Source: Desulfobacterales bacterium (GTDB taxonomy: Bacteria > Desulfobacterota > Desulfobacteria > Desulfobacterales > JAQWFD01). Taken from it: 64,000 nucleotides of DNA. The position numbers and the translations under genes were made by a program. The DNA is taken from positions 1 through 64,000 of the forward strand of contig JAQWFD010000021.1 of NCBI GenBank assembly GCA_028704555.1. Reading direction: 5' to 3'. The notes under the pieces are model-generated. The model ran no database searches. It saw nothing but the letters and a program-made list of their open reading frames with translations, and was not told where the DNA came from. The stretch's first letter is position 1. Every line of letters begins with the position of its first letter. Shown piece by piece: positions 36,145 through 45,592 of the stretch.

Positions 36145-39100
36145 ATGAAACTTAAGTTCAAAAAACAGGCCTACCAGACCCGTGCAGTCGAAGCGGTGGT
36201 GGATTGCTTCAAGGGCCAGCTCAACACATCGGGCATCAATTACCGTATTGATCCGGGTAATGATACATCAAAACAGATGAAACTGTTTGATTCTTCCGGT
36301 TTTAAAAACGCCGATCTGGCACTGAACACCTCTCAGGTGCTGGAAAATATTCAGCAGGTTCAGCGGCTTCAGAATCTTCCCCAATCCAGTGATCTGGTCA
36401 AAACAAAAGTCACTTCTCTCAATCTGGATGTTGAAATGGAGACCGGTACCGGAAAGACCTATTGCTATATCAAGACCATTTTCGAGATGAACAAACGCTA
36501 CGGCTGGAGCAAGTTTATTATTGTTGTACCCAGCATCGCCATCCGGGAAGGCGTCTATAAATCTCTGGAGATAACCGCCGAACATTTTTTGGAGTCCTAC
36601 GGTAAAAAAATAAAATTCTTTATCTACAATTCCAGGCAGCTTCATAACCTTAAGAGTTTTTCCTCGGATGCCGGTATCAATGTGATGGTGATCAACGTGC
36701 AGGCCTTTAATGCACGGGGGAAAGATAACCGTCGTATCTATGAAGAACTCGATGAATTCCAGAGCCGCAGGCCGATTGATGTCATTAAGGCCAACAGCCC
36801 CATTCTGATTCTGGATGAACCGCAGAAAATGGAGGGCGCAAAAACGCTGGATTCTCTCAAAGAGTTTAATTCTTTGATGATATTGCGCTATTCGGCCACG
36901 CACAGGACCACCCACAACAAAGTGCACCGGCTCGATGCCCTGGATGCCTACAACCAGAAGCTGGTGAAAAAGATTGCCGTACGCGGCATAACGGTAAAGG
37001 GCCTTTCCGGAACCAATGCCTATCTTTATCTGGAATCCATTGAACTGTCCAGGCAAAGCCCGTCTGTCCGCATCGAGCTGGAGGTAAAGCAGAAAAGCGG
37101 TATTAAACGGATCATACGAAAGATGAAAAAGGGGGACAACCTGTTTGATTTGTCCAATGGGCTGGATCAGTACAAAGGTTTTGTCATTGCAAATATCAAT
37201 GCCATAACAGATGCTGTGAGTTTCACAAATGGTGTGGAATTGAGCGCCGGGGAAGCCACAGGAGACATCAATGAAACGGCCCTTCGGCGTATCCAGATTC
37301 GGGAAGCTATCAGGGCTCATTTTGAAAAAGAACAGGTGCTGTTTCACCAGGGCATTAAAGTGCTCACGCTTTTTTTTATCGACGAGGTCGCCAAATACCG
37401 GATGTACACGGATGCCGGAGAAGAAGGCGGGGAATATGCCAGGATTTTTGAAGAAGAATATTGCGATTATTTGAGACAACCGGAATTGCCTTTTAATCCT
37501 GAATATCAAAATTATTTGAAACGCATCGATGTATCGAGAACCCATAATGGCTATTTCTCGATTGATAAAAAATCCCGGCGAATGATTGATCCGGTAACCA
37601 GCAACAAATCAGCCGAAACAGATGATGTGGATGCCTATGATTTAATTCTGAAAGACAAAGAGCGTCTGCTCTCTTTTGAAGAACCGGTGCGGTTTATTTT
37701 CTCTCACTCGGCCCTGCGAGAAGGCTGGGATAATCCCAATGTTTTCGTGATTTGCACCTTGAAACACAGTAACAACACCATATCGCGACGACAGGAAGTG
37801 GGGCGTGGACTTCGTATTGCGGTGAACCAGCTCGGGGAAAGACAGGATGATCCGGCCACGGTACATCAGACGAATGTCCTGACGGTTGTGGCCAGTGAAA
37901 GCTATAAAGATTTTGTGACGGCACTGCAACGGGATATCAGTGATTCACTTTCCGAAAGACCGCGTGTTGCCGATGAAGCCTATTTTACCGGCAAAATGAT
38001 CATAACCGATAGTGGTGCCAAGGAAGTAACGCCTCAGATGGCCAAACAGATCTACAGATATTTGCTTAAGAACGATTATACAGATGACAATGACCATATT
38101 TCCCAAACATACCATGAGGCGGTAAAAAATGGGACGCTCTCCCCACTGCCGGATGACTTGAAACCCTTTAAGGAAGAGATTTTTCAATTGATCGACAGCG
38201 TTTACAGTGATGCAAAACTGCCGCAAATTGAAGATGACCGTGCTGCCAAAACCAATCGGCTGAATGCCAATTTTGACAAAAAAGAATTCAAGGAACTTTG
38301 GAACCGGATTAATAAAAAGGCTGCCTACAGCGTCCATTTTGACAGCAGTGAATTGGTTCGTAAGAGCGTGAGGACGCTGGATAACGAGTTGCGGGTAGCT
38401 CCGCTGCAGTATACCATTCAGCGCGGGGAACAGGTAGATAAAGTAGACTATGATGATATAAAGTCCGGTGACGGTTTTGTGGTGCGCGAAACAGCCACTG
38501 AATTCAATCGGCAATCAATCCATTCTGCGGTTAAATATGACTTGGTGGGAAAAGTGGCTGAAGCCGTTCAGCTGACTCGAAAAACAGTTTCTGATATTCT
38601 GGGCAAAATTCAAAAACCGGTTTTTGACCAGTTTAAAACCAATCCGGAAAATTTCATTTCAGAAACCGCCCGGCTGATCAACGAACAGAAAGCAACTGTT
38701 ATCATCGAGTATCTGACCTATGATACGGTCGCTGAAACCTACGATATTGACATCTTTACCAACGGTCAGAGTAAACAGGATTTTCGTAATGCCGGTGAGC
38801 CACTAAAACGGCATATCTATGACTACGTGATAACCGATTCAGGTATCGAGCGTACCTTTGCTAAAGAGTTGGACACCAGCGCTGAAGTGTCCGTCTACGC
38901 AAAACTCCCAAAAGGATTCTTCATCCCAACCCCGGTTGGCAATTATAATCCGGATTGGGCCATTTCTTTTAAAGAAGGTGTGGTCAAGCACGTCTATTTT
39001 GTAGCTGAAACAAAAGGTACCATGTCATCAATTCAATTTAAAGAAATTGAAAAGTCCAAGATCGAATGTGCCCGAAAATTTTTCGATGAAATCAATCGAA

Positions 39101-39207
39101 AAATAAATCCGGAAAATGTTAAATACGATGTGGTCGATAGCTACGGAAAATTGATGGAACTCGTCGGAGTTGATGCTCGCAATTCACAGCTTTCGGGGAG
39201 GTGTTAA
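36145..39207 (+). CDS. Type III restriction enzyme, helicase-nuclease subunit (Res)
   Basis: A 1020-residue Res subunit. Walker A is ETGTGKT (99-105), motif II is DEPQ (224-227), motif III RYSATH follows, and motif VI is [11 protein letters not shown] (about 548-558). The C-terminal endonuclease has the PD-(D/E)xK pattern: P936-D937 and E955-T-K957. All parts needed for ATP-dependent DNA cleavage with Mod are present. AAGGAGG precedes the ATG. Long for the family core but within the usual range. Confidence 0.94.
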   Translation: MKLKFKKQAYQTRAVEAVVDCFKGQLNTSGINYRIDPGNDTSKQMKLFDSSGFKNADLALNTSQVLENIQQVQRLQNLPQSSDLVKTKVTSLNLDVEMETGTGKTYCYIKTIFEMNKRYGWSKFIIVVPSIAIREGVYKSLEITAEHFLESYGKKIKFFIYNSRQLHNLKSFSSDAGINVMVINVQAFNARGKDNRRIYEELDEFQSRRPIDVIKANSPILILDEPQKMEGAKTLDSLKEFNSLMILRYSATHRTTHNKVHRLDALDAYNQKLVKKIAVRGITVKGLSGTNAYLYLESIELSRQSPSVRIELEVKQKSGIKRIIRKMKKGDNLFDLSNGLDQYKGFVIANINAITDAVSFTNGVELSAGEATGDINETALRRIQIREAIRAHFEKEQVLFHQGIKVLTLFFIDEVAKYRMYTDAGEEGGEYARIFEEEYCDYLRQPELPFNPEYQNYLKRIDVSRTHNGYFSIDKKSRRMIDPVTSNKSAETDDVDAYDLILKDKERLLSFEEPVRFIFSHSALREGWDNPNVFVICTLKHSNNTISRRQEVGRGLRIAVNQLGERQDDPATVHQTNVLTVVASESYKDFVTALQRDISDSLSERPRVADEAYFTGKMIITDSGAKEVTPQMAKQIYRYLLKNDYTDDNDHISQTYHEAVKNGTLSPLPDDLKPFKEEIFQLIDSVYSDAKLPQIEDDRAAKTNRLNANFDKKEFKELWNRINKKAAYSVHFDSSELVRKSVRTLDNELRVAPLQYTIQRGEQVDKVDYDDIKSGDGFVVRETATEFNRQSIHSAVKYDLVGKVAEAVQLTRKTVSDILGKIQKPVFDQFKTNPENFISETARLINEQKATVIIEYLTYDTVAETYDIDIFTNGQSKQDFRNAGEPLKRHIYDYVITDSGIERTFAKELDTSAEVSVYAKLPKGFFIPTPVGNYNPDWAISFKEGVVKHVYFVAETKGTMSSIQFKEIEKSKIECARKFFDEINRKINPENVKYDVVDSYGKLMELVGVDARNSQLSGRC

Positions 39208-39289
39208 ATGATTGATAATGGGGATAAAAAAGGGGACTGGCAAGCTATGCTTCCTTTATGGGATTCAGTATCACAGGATATTACTTGAA

Positions 39290-40132
39290 ATGATAGATTT
39301 TTTTTGGATCATTATTGTTATTGTCGGAATCTACGGGGTATTTAGTTTACTGACAAAGAAGTTTAAAAAACTGCTTGGCACTTTTTTGTCTGCACTAACG
39401 CCGGGAGATGGGGCGTTCAAGTTTAAATATGTCAAAAGAAGTGCTTTGTTTACACCGGCAGAGCGATCGTTTCTCAAAGTTATTGACCAGATTGTTGGAG
39501 ACGACTATCGAGTATTTGGGAAAGTCCGTCTGGCAGATATTATCCAGACTGAATCGAATCGGTCGGGCAGTCAATGGCAGACCGCCTTTAACAAAATTTC
39601 CGGAAAACATGTCGATTTTGTCGTCTGTGACAAGAATACATTGGCTGTGCTGGGGGCCGTGGAACTGGATGACAGGTCTCATAATTTGAGTCATCGAAAA
39701 AAGAGGGATGAATTTGTAGATCAGGCATTGTCATCGGCGGAGATACCCATTCTGCATGTACGGACTGCATCAAAATATAGCATCCAGACGATAAAAAGAC
39801 AGATGTTTGAAGGCCTTGAGCTGAAAAGGCTGGTATTTAAACCGGATCGGGAAGTGCCTGCCGGCAAGGCAATCACCGACCCCCCGAAGGAAAACTTCGG
39901 GAAGTGCCCCGTTTGCGGTGCCAGGTTAACCAGACGTATGATCGATTACGGCAAACATGCCGGAAAATATATTTTGTCCTGCACAAAATTCCCTGTGTGT
40001 AAGTATGTGACGCCTTTCAAAGAAAAACCGTGTAATGATGATAAACCCTTTCAGTTAACAGATTTGAATCCCGGAAAAATTTCAGGAAAAGATTCTTCAT
40101 GGGACACTTCTGACAATTTTAAAATCGACTAA
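39290..40132 (+). CDS. Membrane-anchored DUF2726 protein with C-terminal zinc ribbon
   Basis: A 280-residue protein. From the chosen start (MIDFFWIIIVIVGIYGVFSL) it has one N-terminal membrane segment. The central DUF2726 domain (about 60-190) contains DFVVCDKNTLAVLGAVELDD followed by RSH, a pattern like PD-(D/E)xK nucleases (D, then E-x-D). The C-terminal region has a topoisomerase-type zinc ribbon, CPVCG then CTKFPVC. A longer reading from 39212 would overlap the gap after res but lacks a better ribosome binding site. It closes the defence operon; role inferred as an accessory nuclease or nucleic-acid-binding factor. Confidence 0.75.
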   Translation: MIDFFWIIIVIVGIYGVFSLLTKKFKKLLGTFLSALTPGDGAFKFKYVKRSALFTPAERSFLKVIDQIVGDDYRVFGKVRLADIIQTESNRSGSQWQTAFNKISGKHVDFVVCDKNTLAVLGAVELDDRSHNLSHRKKRDEFVDQALSSAEIPILHVRTASKYSIQTIKRQMFEGLELKRLVFKPDREVPAGKAITDPPKENFGKCPVCGARLTRRMIDYGKHAGKYILSCTKFPVCKYVTPFKEKPCNDDKPFQLTDLNPGKISGKDSSWDTSDNFKID

Positions 40133-40488
40133 GCCGTTGTTCAAAAATAAATGACGCCACTTTGAGACTCGACAACCGGTAAATTAGTAATTTCCGTAGC
40201 CCTAATTTTGACGATGATTTGTGTCGCATGAATTGAAAATGGACTGAATGAGGGATAGGTAAATTATACTTTCACCTCAGCAAACAGCATCAGTCCATAA
40301 ATTAGCGCCTTCCGATTTCTCGTATCTCACACAAAGCATCAATAATTTTTTCTTATTCCGTGTGTTCCGGGTGTTCAGTGGTTTAAAAAAAATCCCTTTT
40401 CGTGGCTTTCGAGTTTTTCGTGGTTAAAATCCCAATTTTTTTTTTATTTTTCGTGGTTAAATTTTTTAGAAACGTTGTGGCGAAGGAT
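40133..40488. other. AT-rich intergenic region without a gene
   Basis: About 350 bp between the defence operon and a partial family-2 hairpin element. It contains the repeated phrase TTCGTGGTTAAA (near 40409-40420 and 40451-40462), which also resembles the sequence just before mod (near 34110). Such phrases are frequent dispersed non-coding repeats. No coding frame is convincing. Confidence 0.4.
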
Positions 40489-40551
40489 ACGTGTAGTTTC
40501 GAAGTCCCGGCCGTTCCTCACGACGTTATGGCCGCAGTTATGATCAAGCCC
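40489..40551. mobile_element. Truncated family-2 hairpin element
   Basis: The right end TGGCCGCAGTTATGATCAAG plus CCC matches the 255-bp element exactly. The left part (ACGTGTAGTTTCGAAGTCCC plus GGCCGTT) is shared with the copy at 50492. The left terminal repeat and most of the interior are missing, so it is a deletion derivative. It ends nine bases before the stop codon of the methyltransferase gene on the minus strand and may serve as its 3' hairpin. Confidence 0.75.
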
Positions 40552-40559
40552 AAATTGTG

Positions 40560-41639
40560 CTATAGCGGTGCCTTGCAAAAGTAATGGAGGTTAAACGGGT
40601 CATGTTCCATCTCCGTGAGCTCAATATGTTCAAATCCGGCTTCTCTGAGCAGCGCTTCTGCTTTTTCCTGCCCCCACATCATTCCAAGTCCGGTTCCATT
40701 GTCGTTCAGTCCCACCGGCATACAGTGCATCAGGCTCACCGTATACAGGAAGGGTCCCATCGGGTGATCTATGTTGTCAGCCAGGTTTGATCCGGCCTTG
40801 ATATCGATCATTGAAAATATTCCGCCAGGTGCCAGCATGTATCTGATTCCTTTAAGGGCTTCCAGGGGATGGCTCTGATCGTGGATGGCATCAAAGGCAC
40901 AGATATAATCAAACCGCCTGAAAAATTCTTTTTGCCCATGGATTTTTGCTGCATCCAGAACGTTGTATACTGCATTGGAAAGGCCCAACTCCCGGGCATC
41001 GTTTCTGGCGTTTCTGATCGCCTCCTCGTGATTGTCAATGCCGGTAAAACTACTTTTGGAAAATGCCCGGGCCATGAGATTTACCGCAACGCCATGGCCA
41101 CAACCCAGGTCACAAACCCTTATTCCGTCGGTAAGACGGGCAAGCAGTCGTCCTTTGTCAACAGACGGGAGAAAATGGTTAATCAGCGTCTCTTTGTGCT
41201 TTGCATCGGAAAGTTCGGCCATGAATCTTTGAAAATCAGGATACCTTGAGAAGGGAACCCCTTCCCCGGTTTTAAAATTTCCGTTAACCGATTCCAGTGC
41301 GCAGGATGTCAGCAAAGGAATTTCCTGGGTATAGACTCCCATATTGTTGCTTCCTGCCTTGCGTGTCAGAAATAAAGCATGCTCAGGAGGCAGAAAATAT
41401 GTGTCCTCTCCACCTGGCGTCCGGGACAATTCAATGATTTTGCCGGTCACCATTATCCCAAGCCATTCTTTGAGATACCTGTCATGGAGCCCTGAAGCAG
41501 AAGCAATTTCCAGAACTGTCACCGGTTTGTTCAGTTCTTCAAGAATATCGAAAATCCGGTTTTTATATCCTATGGCCATGGCAAGATTTAAAGCGCCATG
41601 GTTGAGAATTTCATTTATCCTTTTTGAAAAATCATTCAT
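40560..41639 (-). CDS. Class I SAM-dependent methyltransferase with N-terminal winged-helix domain
   Basis: A 359-residue enzyme. The N-terminal 110 residues form a winged-helix dimerisation-type domain (LEIASASGLHDRYLKEWLGIM). The Rossmann core follows with motif I VCDLGCGHGVAVNLMARAF (about 178-196) and the acidic residue in FTGIDNHEEA. This layout is that of the Rv2258c-like and small-molecule O-methyltransferases. The substrate cannot be told from the sequence. It is a single gene with a weak ribosome binding site (AAGGGTGA). Confidence 0.83.
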   Translation of the reverse strand: MNDFSKRINEILNHGALNLAMAIGYKNRIFDILEELNKPVTVLEIASASGLHDRYLKEWLGIMVTGKIIELSRTPGGEDTYFLPPEHALFLTRKAGSNNMGVYTQEIPLLTSCALESVNGNFKTGEGVPFSRYPDFQRFMAELSDAKHKETLINHFLPSVDKGRLLARLTDGIRVCDLGCGHGVAVNLMARAFSKSSFTGIDNHEEAIRNARNDARELGLSNAVYNVLDAAKIHGQKEFFRRFDYICAFDAIHDQSHPLEALKGIRYMLAPGGIFSMIDIKAGSNLADNIDHPMGPFLYTVSLMHCMPVGLNDNGTGLGMMWGQEKAEALLREAGFEHIELTEMEHDPFNLHYFCKAPL

Positions 41640-41914
41640 TATTCAGTTGTCACCCTTTCAATTCAATACCACGAAACGGAGAGGCCGGAAAAAGTTGACC
41701 GAGCACCTGAGTGTATGAATATCACATCTTGTATTGCAGATAGCCGCAACCCATACGACACTCAAGTTTCAAACGCATTGATAGGTTAACCCACATATTA
41801 TTCCAATAAATATGTTCTGTGCAGATTTTTATTCACAATACAAGGTGTGACTTCTTTTCTTACGGTAACCTGCTTCTTAACGTCGTCCTTTCAGAACTCA
41901 TGGCTATGTGCTTA

Positions 41915-42071
41915 GGGCTCGCTCAGAAATAAGTTCGCAATTTTAAGTGTTGAGGCGCCTGTCTGGCAAGGCACGAAAGTGCAGGAATATCAAGCATATT
42001 GCGAGCTTTCGTAACGCTGCCAGGCAGGATGCATCGGCGCTTAAAATGGGAAGTTATTTTTGAGTGAGCCC
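41915..42071. mobile_element. 157-bp MITE-like hairpin element, family 1 copy 2
   Basis: Nearly identical to the element at 5277-5433 and of exactly the same length. The left end is GGGCTCGCTCAGAAATAAG and the right end reads GGGCTCACTCAAAAATAAC on the other strand. It is flanked by TTA on both sides (41912-41914 and 42072-42074), the complement of the TAA at copy 1. It lies between the methyltransferase gene and the mla operon, about 300 bp upstream of mlaE. The rest of the 41640-42367 gap shows no gene. Confidence 0.85.
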
Positions 42072-42367
42072 TTAATGCAACCGGTGGTTACACCGGCGAT
42101 ACGTACGAAAATCCCATAGGTAAAACCCGCCTGAAATTTCATAGTAAACATTACCTGAAAACAGGAAAAACCTGATAGATTTATCTGTACCCCTCAGACA
42201 CAATAATAAAAGATGATGAGTTGGTTTTTGTATTTTGGAAAAAAGCGGCCCTCTGTTTACCCACCTTTTTCTTATCCGAAGTCGAGGAATAGAATCCTCA
42301 AGGGCAAAAAATAAATCCGAATCCGGATGGTACAGCGCCACATAACATCATTAGCGGAACGCGTTTC

Positions 42368-43213
42368 ATGGGCTTAACAACAGATAATCAGTGCCATCCC
42401 GCAAAATCAAAATGGTTGTCCGGCAAAACATGGGCAGACCCATTTGCCGCCCTTGGCAGAGAAACAATCAACTGGGTCAACAACCTGGGGGCGGCGACCG
42501 TGTTCCTTGTGCTGGCGATCGTGATGATCTTTCGTCCAAAGCAGTTGGCCAGAATCGTTCAGCAACTCTACTTTATCGGTATGCGGTCCATAACGATAGT
42601 CCTCCTGGTTGGCCTGTTCACCGGCATGGTTTTAGGACTTCAATCCTATTACGCCCTCATCAAATTCGGTGCGCAGGGAGCCCTCGGTACCCTGATCGCC
42701 CTTTCTCTGGTCCGCGAATTAGGGCCTGTTCTAACCGCCCTCATGATCACAGCCCGGGCGGGTTCGGCGATCACGGCGGAAATAGGAATCCTCAGGATTT
42801 CCGAGCAGATCGATGCCCTGGTCACGATGCAGATCGATCCGTTGCGGTACCTCGTGAGTCCGAGGATTATGGCCTCCCTTATCAGCTTTCCCCTGCTTAC
42901 GGCTATTTTCGACCTGATCGGAATCTTCGGCGGGTATCTCTCGGGTGTCGTGCTCCTTGGCGTCAATCCCGGAACATATTATTATCGGGTGCAGTCCAGT
43001 CTGGAAATAAATGATATTACGGACGGATTCATCAAGGCCATCGTTTTTGCCGTGATCGTCTCGACGGTCTCATGTTTCGAGGGATATTTCGCACACATGC
43101 GCAGCGACAGCCATGGGGCAAAGGCTGTCGGGTATGCGACAACTTCCGCAGTGGTGCTCTCCAGCGTCCTCATTCTGGTGTCCGATTATGTGGTAACGTC
43201 ACTGTTGTTATAA
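42368..43213 (+). CDS. mlaE: MlaE-type ABC transporter permease
   Basis: A 281-residue inner-membrane permease of the Mla phospholipid transport system. Several hydrophobic helices and the family motifs are present, including RSITIVLLVGLFTGMVLGLQ, LVRELGPVLTALMITARAGS and SAITAEIGILRISEQIDAL. It carries an N-terminal extension of about 40 residues before the first membrane helix. First gene of mlaE-F-D-C-A; mlaF starts 27 bp downstream. Confidence 0.95.
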   Translation: MGLTTDNQCHPAKSKWLSGKTWADPFAALGRETINWVNNLGAATVFLVLAIVMIFRPKQLARIVQQLYFIGMRSITIVLLVGLFTGMVLGLQSYYALIKFGAQGALGTLIALSLVRELGPVLTALMITARAGSAITAEIGILRISEQIDALVTMQIDPLRYLVSPRIMASLISFPLLTAIFDLIGIFGGYLSGVVLLGVNPGTYYYRVQSSLEINDITDGFIKAIVFAVIVSTVSCFEGYFAHMRSDSHGAKAVGYATTSAVVLSSVLILVSDYVVTSLLL

Positions 43214-43240
43214 AAAAATCCGGTCAGGGAGCATGGGGCC

Positions 43241-44494
43241 ATGACTACACCGTTAATCGAATTCAAGGATGTCACCAAACGTTTCGGATCTCTGACCGTA
43301 CTCGACCACATCAACCTGAAGATCTTTGAAGGAGAGGTAACCACCATTATCGGGCTCAGCGGATCAGGCAAAAGTGTGATTCTGAAGCATATTGTCGGGC
43401 TGCTCAAACCCGATGACGGAACGATCCTCTTCCGGGGCAAACCCCTCAGTGAAATGACAAAGAGTGAAATGTCGGCATATTTCGCGCAAATGAGTTACAT
43501 GTTCCAGAGCAACGCCCTTTTCGATTCCATGACTGTCTATGAAAACATTTCTCTCCCGCTTCGAGAGACAACGCATCTTGGGAAAAAGGAAATCCATCGC
43601 CGGGTTATGGACAGAATCGAACAGGCGGAACTCGGCGATGCAAATGACAAGTACCCTTCGGAACTTTCCGGGGGAATGCAAAAACGGGTTGCCCTGGCGC
43701 GGGCTCTGGTCACGGACCCGAATATCGTTCTTTTTGACGAGCCTACGACCGGGCAGGATCCCGTAAGGAAAAACAGCATTCTGAGCATGATCGCCGAGTA
43801 TCAGCGAAAATTCGGATTCACCGCGATCATGGTCAGCCACGCGATTCCGGACGTGTATTTCATCTCGAACCGGATACTTGCGCTCTATGACCGAAAAATC
43901 GTTTTTCAGGGCACACCCGAGGAACTGGAAGATTTCGACCACCCGTTCAAGGAAGAGGTCATCCACAGCCTCGAAGGCCTCGAGGAAGAATTGACCGGGC
44001 TTTACTCGCGGAGGCAGTTTAAAATCCGTTATCACAACGAGCTGAAACGGAGGCCGTTCGATGAAACCTATGTTGTGGTGGTTTTCGCCATCTTGAATCT
44101 GGAGATGCTCGCTTCCAGTTTCAATCATTACACAGCGCAAAAAGCGATACGATGCATGGGCCGGTGTATCGATGATCATTTCGGGGCAGTGGGGGGATTC
44201 TCGAACCGGTATGGCACCAATGAATTCGTAACGGTGCTCCCCTATTCCGATCTGGCAGAGGCCGAGGCAATACTGGATAATTTCATTGAGGATATTCAGC
44301 GCCAGGGAATCTGTAAAATTTGCGGCGTCTCCGCAGGAGAGGCTTTTCCTGAAGTCGACATCGATCTTATAATCCTGGCCGGGATTGATCAAGGGCGGCC
44401 CGATATGGAAATGACCTCGGTGATCAACTCGGCAAGAAAACACACCAAGGAAATTGCCCGGCTGCGGTCTGGCAAGGTAAAGACGGAAGCATGA
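43241..44494 (+). CDS. mlaF: MlaF-type ABC ATPase fused to a degenerate GGDEF domain
   Basis: A 417-residue protein. Residues 1-240 are a complete ABC ATPase: Walker A GLSGSGKS (38-45), signature LSGGMQKR (142-149), Walker B FDEP (165-168). Residues 249-410 look like a GGDEF domain: EELTGLYSRRQF (249-260) corresponds to the usual DxLTGLxNRRxF, and RYGTNEF (323-329) replaces RYGGDEF, so cyclase activity is unlikely. Ordinary MlaF proteins end near residue 270. No mlaB (STAS) gene is present; the extra domain may take over its regulatory place. The gene overlaps mlaD by four bases. Confidence 0.9.
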   Translation: MTTPLIEFKDVTKRFGSLTVLDHINLKIFEGEVTTIIGLSGSGKSVILKHIVGLLKPDDGTILFRGKPLSEMTKSEMSAYFAQMSYMFQSNALFDSMTVYENISLPLRETTHLGKKEIHRRVMDRIEQAELGDANDKYPSELSGGMQKRVALARALVTDPNIVLFDEPTTGQDPVRKNSILSMIAEYQRKFGFTAIMVSHAIPDVYFISNRILALYDRKIVFQGTPEELEDFDHPFKEEVIHSLEGLEEELTGLYSRRQFKIRYHNELKRRPFDETYVVVVFAILNLEMLASSFNHYTAQKAIRCMGRCIDDHFGAVGGFSNRYGTNEFVTVLPYSDLAEAEAILDNFIEDIQRQGICKICGVSAGEAFPEVDIDLIILAGIDQGRPDMEMTSVINSARKHTKEIARLRSGKVKTEA

Positions 44495-44967
44495 AAAAGT
44501 ACACCATTGAAACCAAAGTCGGCATTTTTGTCATGATCGGAATTATGTGCATCACCTACATGACAGTTAAACTCGGGAATGTCTCTTTCCTGGGAGAGAA
44601 CACCTACCCCCTTTTGGCCCGATTCTCGAATGTTTCCGGCTTGCGGGTCGGCAGTACCGTTAATATGTTCGGAATCGAAATAGGCCAGGTGGATGAGCTC
44701 TCGATGGATCAGAAAGACCAGCTGGCGCTCGTAGAAATCGGGGTCCTTAAAGGAATCCAGATTTACGGGGATGCCATCGCCTCCATCAAGACAGAGGGGT
44801 TGATCGGCGATAAATATATCAGCATTGATCCGGGGGGCTCGGAACCCCCGTTGAAACCCGGAGATACAATCATTGAAACGCAGGCAGCCGTAGATATTGT
44901 GGACCTTGTCGGAAAATATGCCTTCGGAGAAATCAAGGGCGGCGAGAATACGTCGGAAATTAAATAA
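44491..44967 (+). CDS. mlaD: MlaD, MCE-domain lipid-binding protein
   Basis: A 158-residue protein with one N-terminal membrane helix (VGIFVMIGIMCITYMTVKLG) and one MCE domain (RFSNVSGLRVGSTVNMFGIE, GLIGDKYISIDPGG). It forms the periplasmic hexameric ring of the MlaFED complex. The length is normal. It starts inside the mlaF stop (ATGA overlap), and mlaC follows after 11 bp. Confidence 0.95.
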   Translation: MKKYTIETKVGIFVMIGIMCITYMTVKLGNVSFLGENTYPLLARFSNVSGLRVGSTVNMFGIEIGQVDELSMDQKDQLALVEIGVLKGIQIYGDAIASIKTEGLIGDKYISIDPGGSEPPLKPGDTIIETQAAVDIVDLVGKYAFGEIKGGENTSEIK

Positions 44968-44978
44968 GAGGCGAACCC

Positions 44979-45560
44979 ATGAAAAAAATTTTCCTCGCAT
45001 GTTATATTCTCATGGCGTTCATATTACAGTCCCCTGCATATGCGGCCACACCCCTGGAGACAGCCAGAGAAGATGTCAATAAAGTACTCGAAATCCTCAG
45101 AGATAAAACAGCCAGCAAGGAAGTGAAGAAGAAAAACATAGAGGATATCTACGGGAGGATGTTTGATGAGGTCGAACTTTCAAAGCGAAGCATGGGAAAG
45201 GGTTGGACTGCGCTTAACAGCTCAGAACAAAAGGAATTTGTGAAACTCTTCCGCGAAATCCTGAAAAAGGCTTACATTGACAAGATCCTTTCTTACTCCG
45301 ATGAGAAGATTGATTTTACCGGAGTGACAAAATTATCCGAAAGCCAGGCTGAGGTCCAGACCCGGGTGATCACATCTTCAGAACAGATCCCCATTAATTA
45401 CAGAATGATCATGAAAAATGATACCTGGAAGGTATACGATGTTGTTGTTGAAAACGTCAGCCTGATCCGGAATTACCGCAGCCAGTTCAGATCGATCCTG
45501 TCAAAGAATACACCGGAGCAGTTGCTCGAAATCCTGAGGAAGAAGGTCGAAAAGGAATAA
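44979..45560 (+). CDS. mlaC: MlaC, periplasmic phospholipid-binding protein
   Basis: A 193-residue exported protein. Signal peptide with cleavage after AYA (about residue 22); MlaC fold with GWTALNSSEQKEFVKLFREIL and the C-terminal VVVENVSLIRNYRSQF that is strongly conserved in the family. It shuttles phospholipid between MlaA in the outer membrane and MlaFED in the inner membrane. Confidence 0.95.
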   Translation: MKKIFLACYILMAFILQSPAYAATPLETAREDVNKVLEILRDKTASKEVKKKNIEDIYGRMFDEVELSKRSMGKGWTALNSSEQKEFVKLFREILKKAYIDKILSYSDEKIDFTGVTKLSESQAEVQTRVITSSEQIPINYRMIMKNDTWKVYDVVVENVSLIRNYRSQFRSILSKNTPEQLLEILRKKVEKE

Positions 45561-45592
45561 TTTTCCTATATTTCCGCAAAGGATGCCATGTG

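Noticed and set aside
36268..37545. A 425-codon minus-strand frame inside res
   Set aside because: Shadow of the Type III res gene, whose Walker A, DEPQ and nuclease motifs prove the plus strand is coding.
40402..40584. A 60-codon frame rich in F, V and K
   Set aside because: Made of the low-complexity TTCGTGGTTAAA repeat and part of a hairpin element.
43364..44443. A 359-codon minus-strand frame inside mlaF
   Set aside because: Antisense to MlaF with its intact ABC motifs; low-quality protein pattern.
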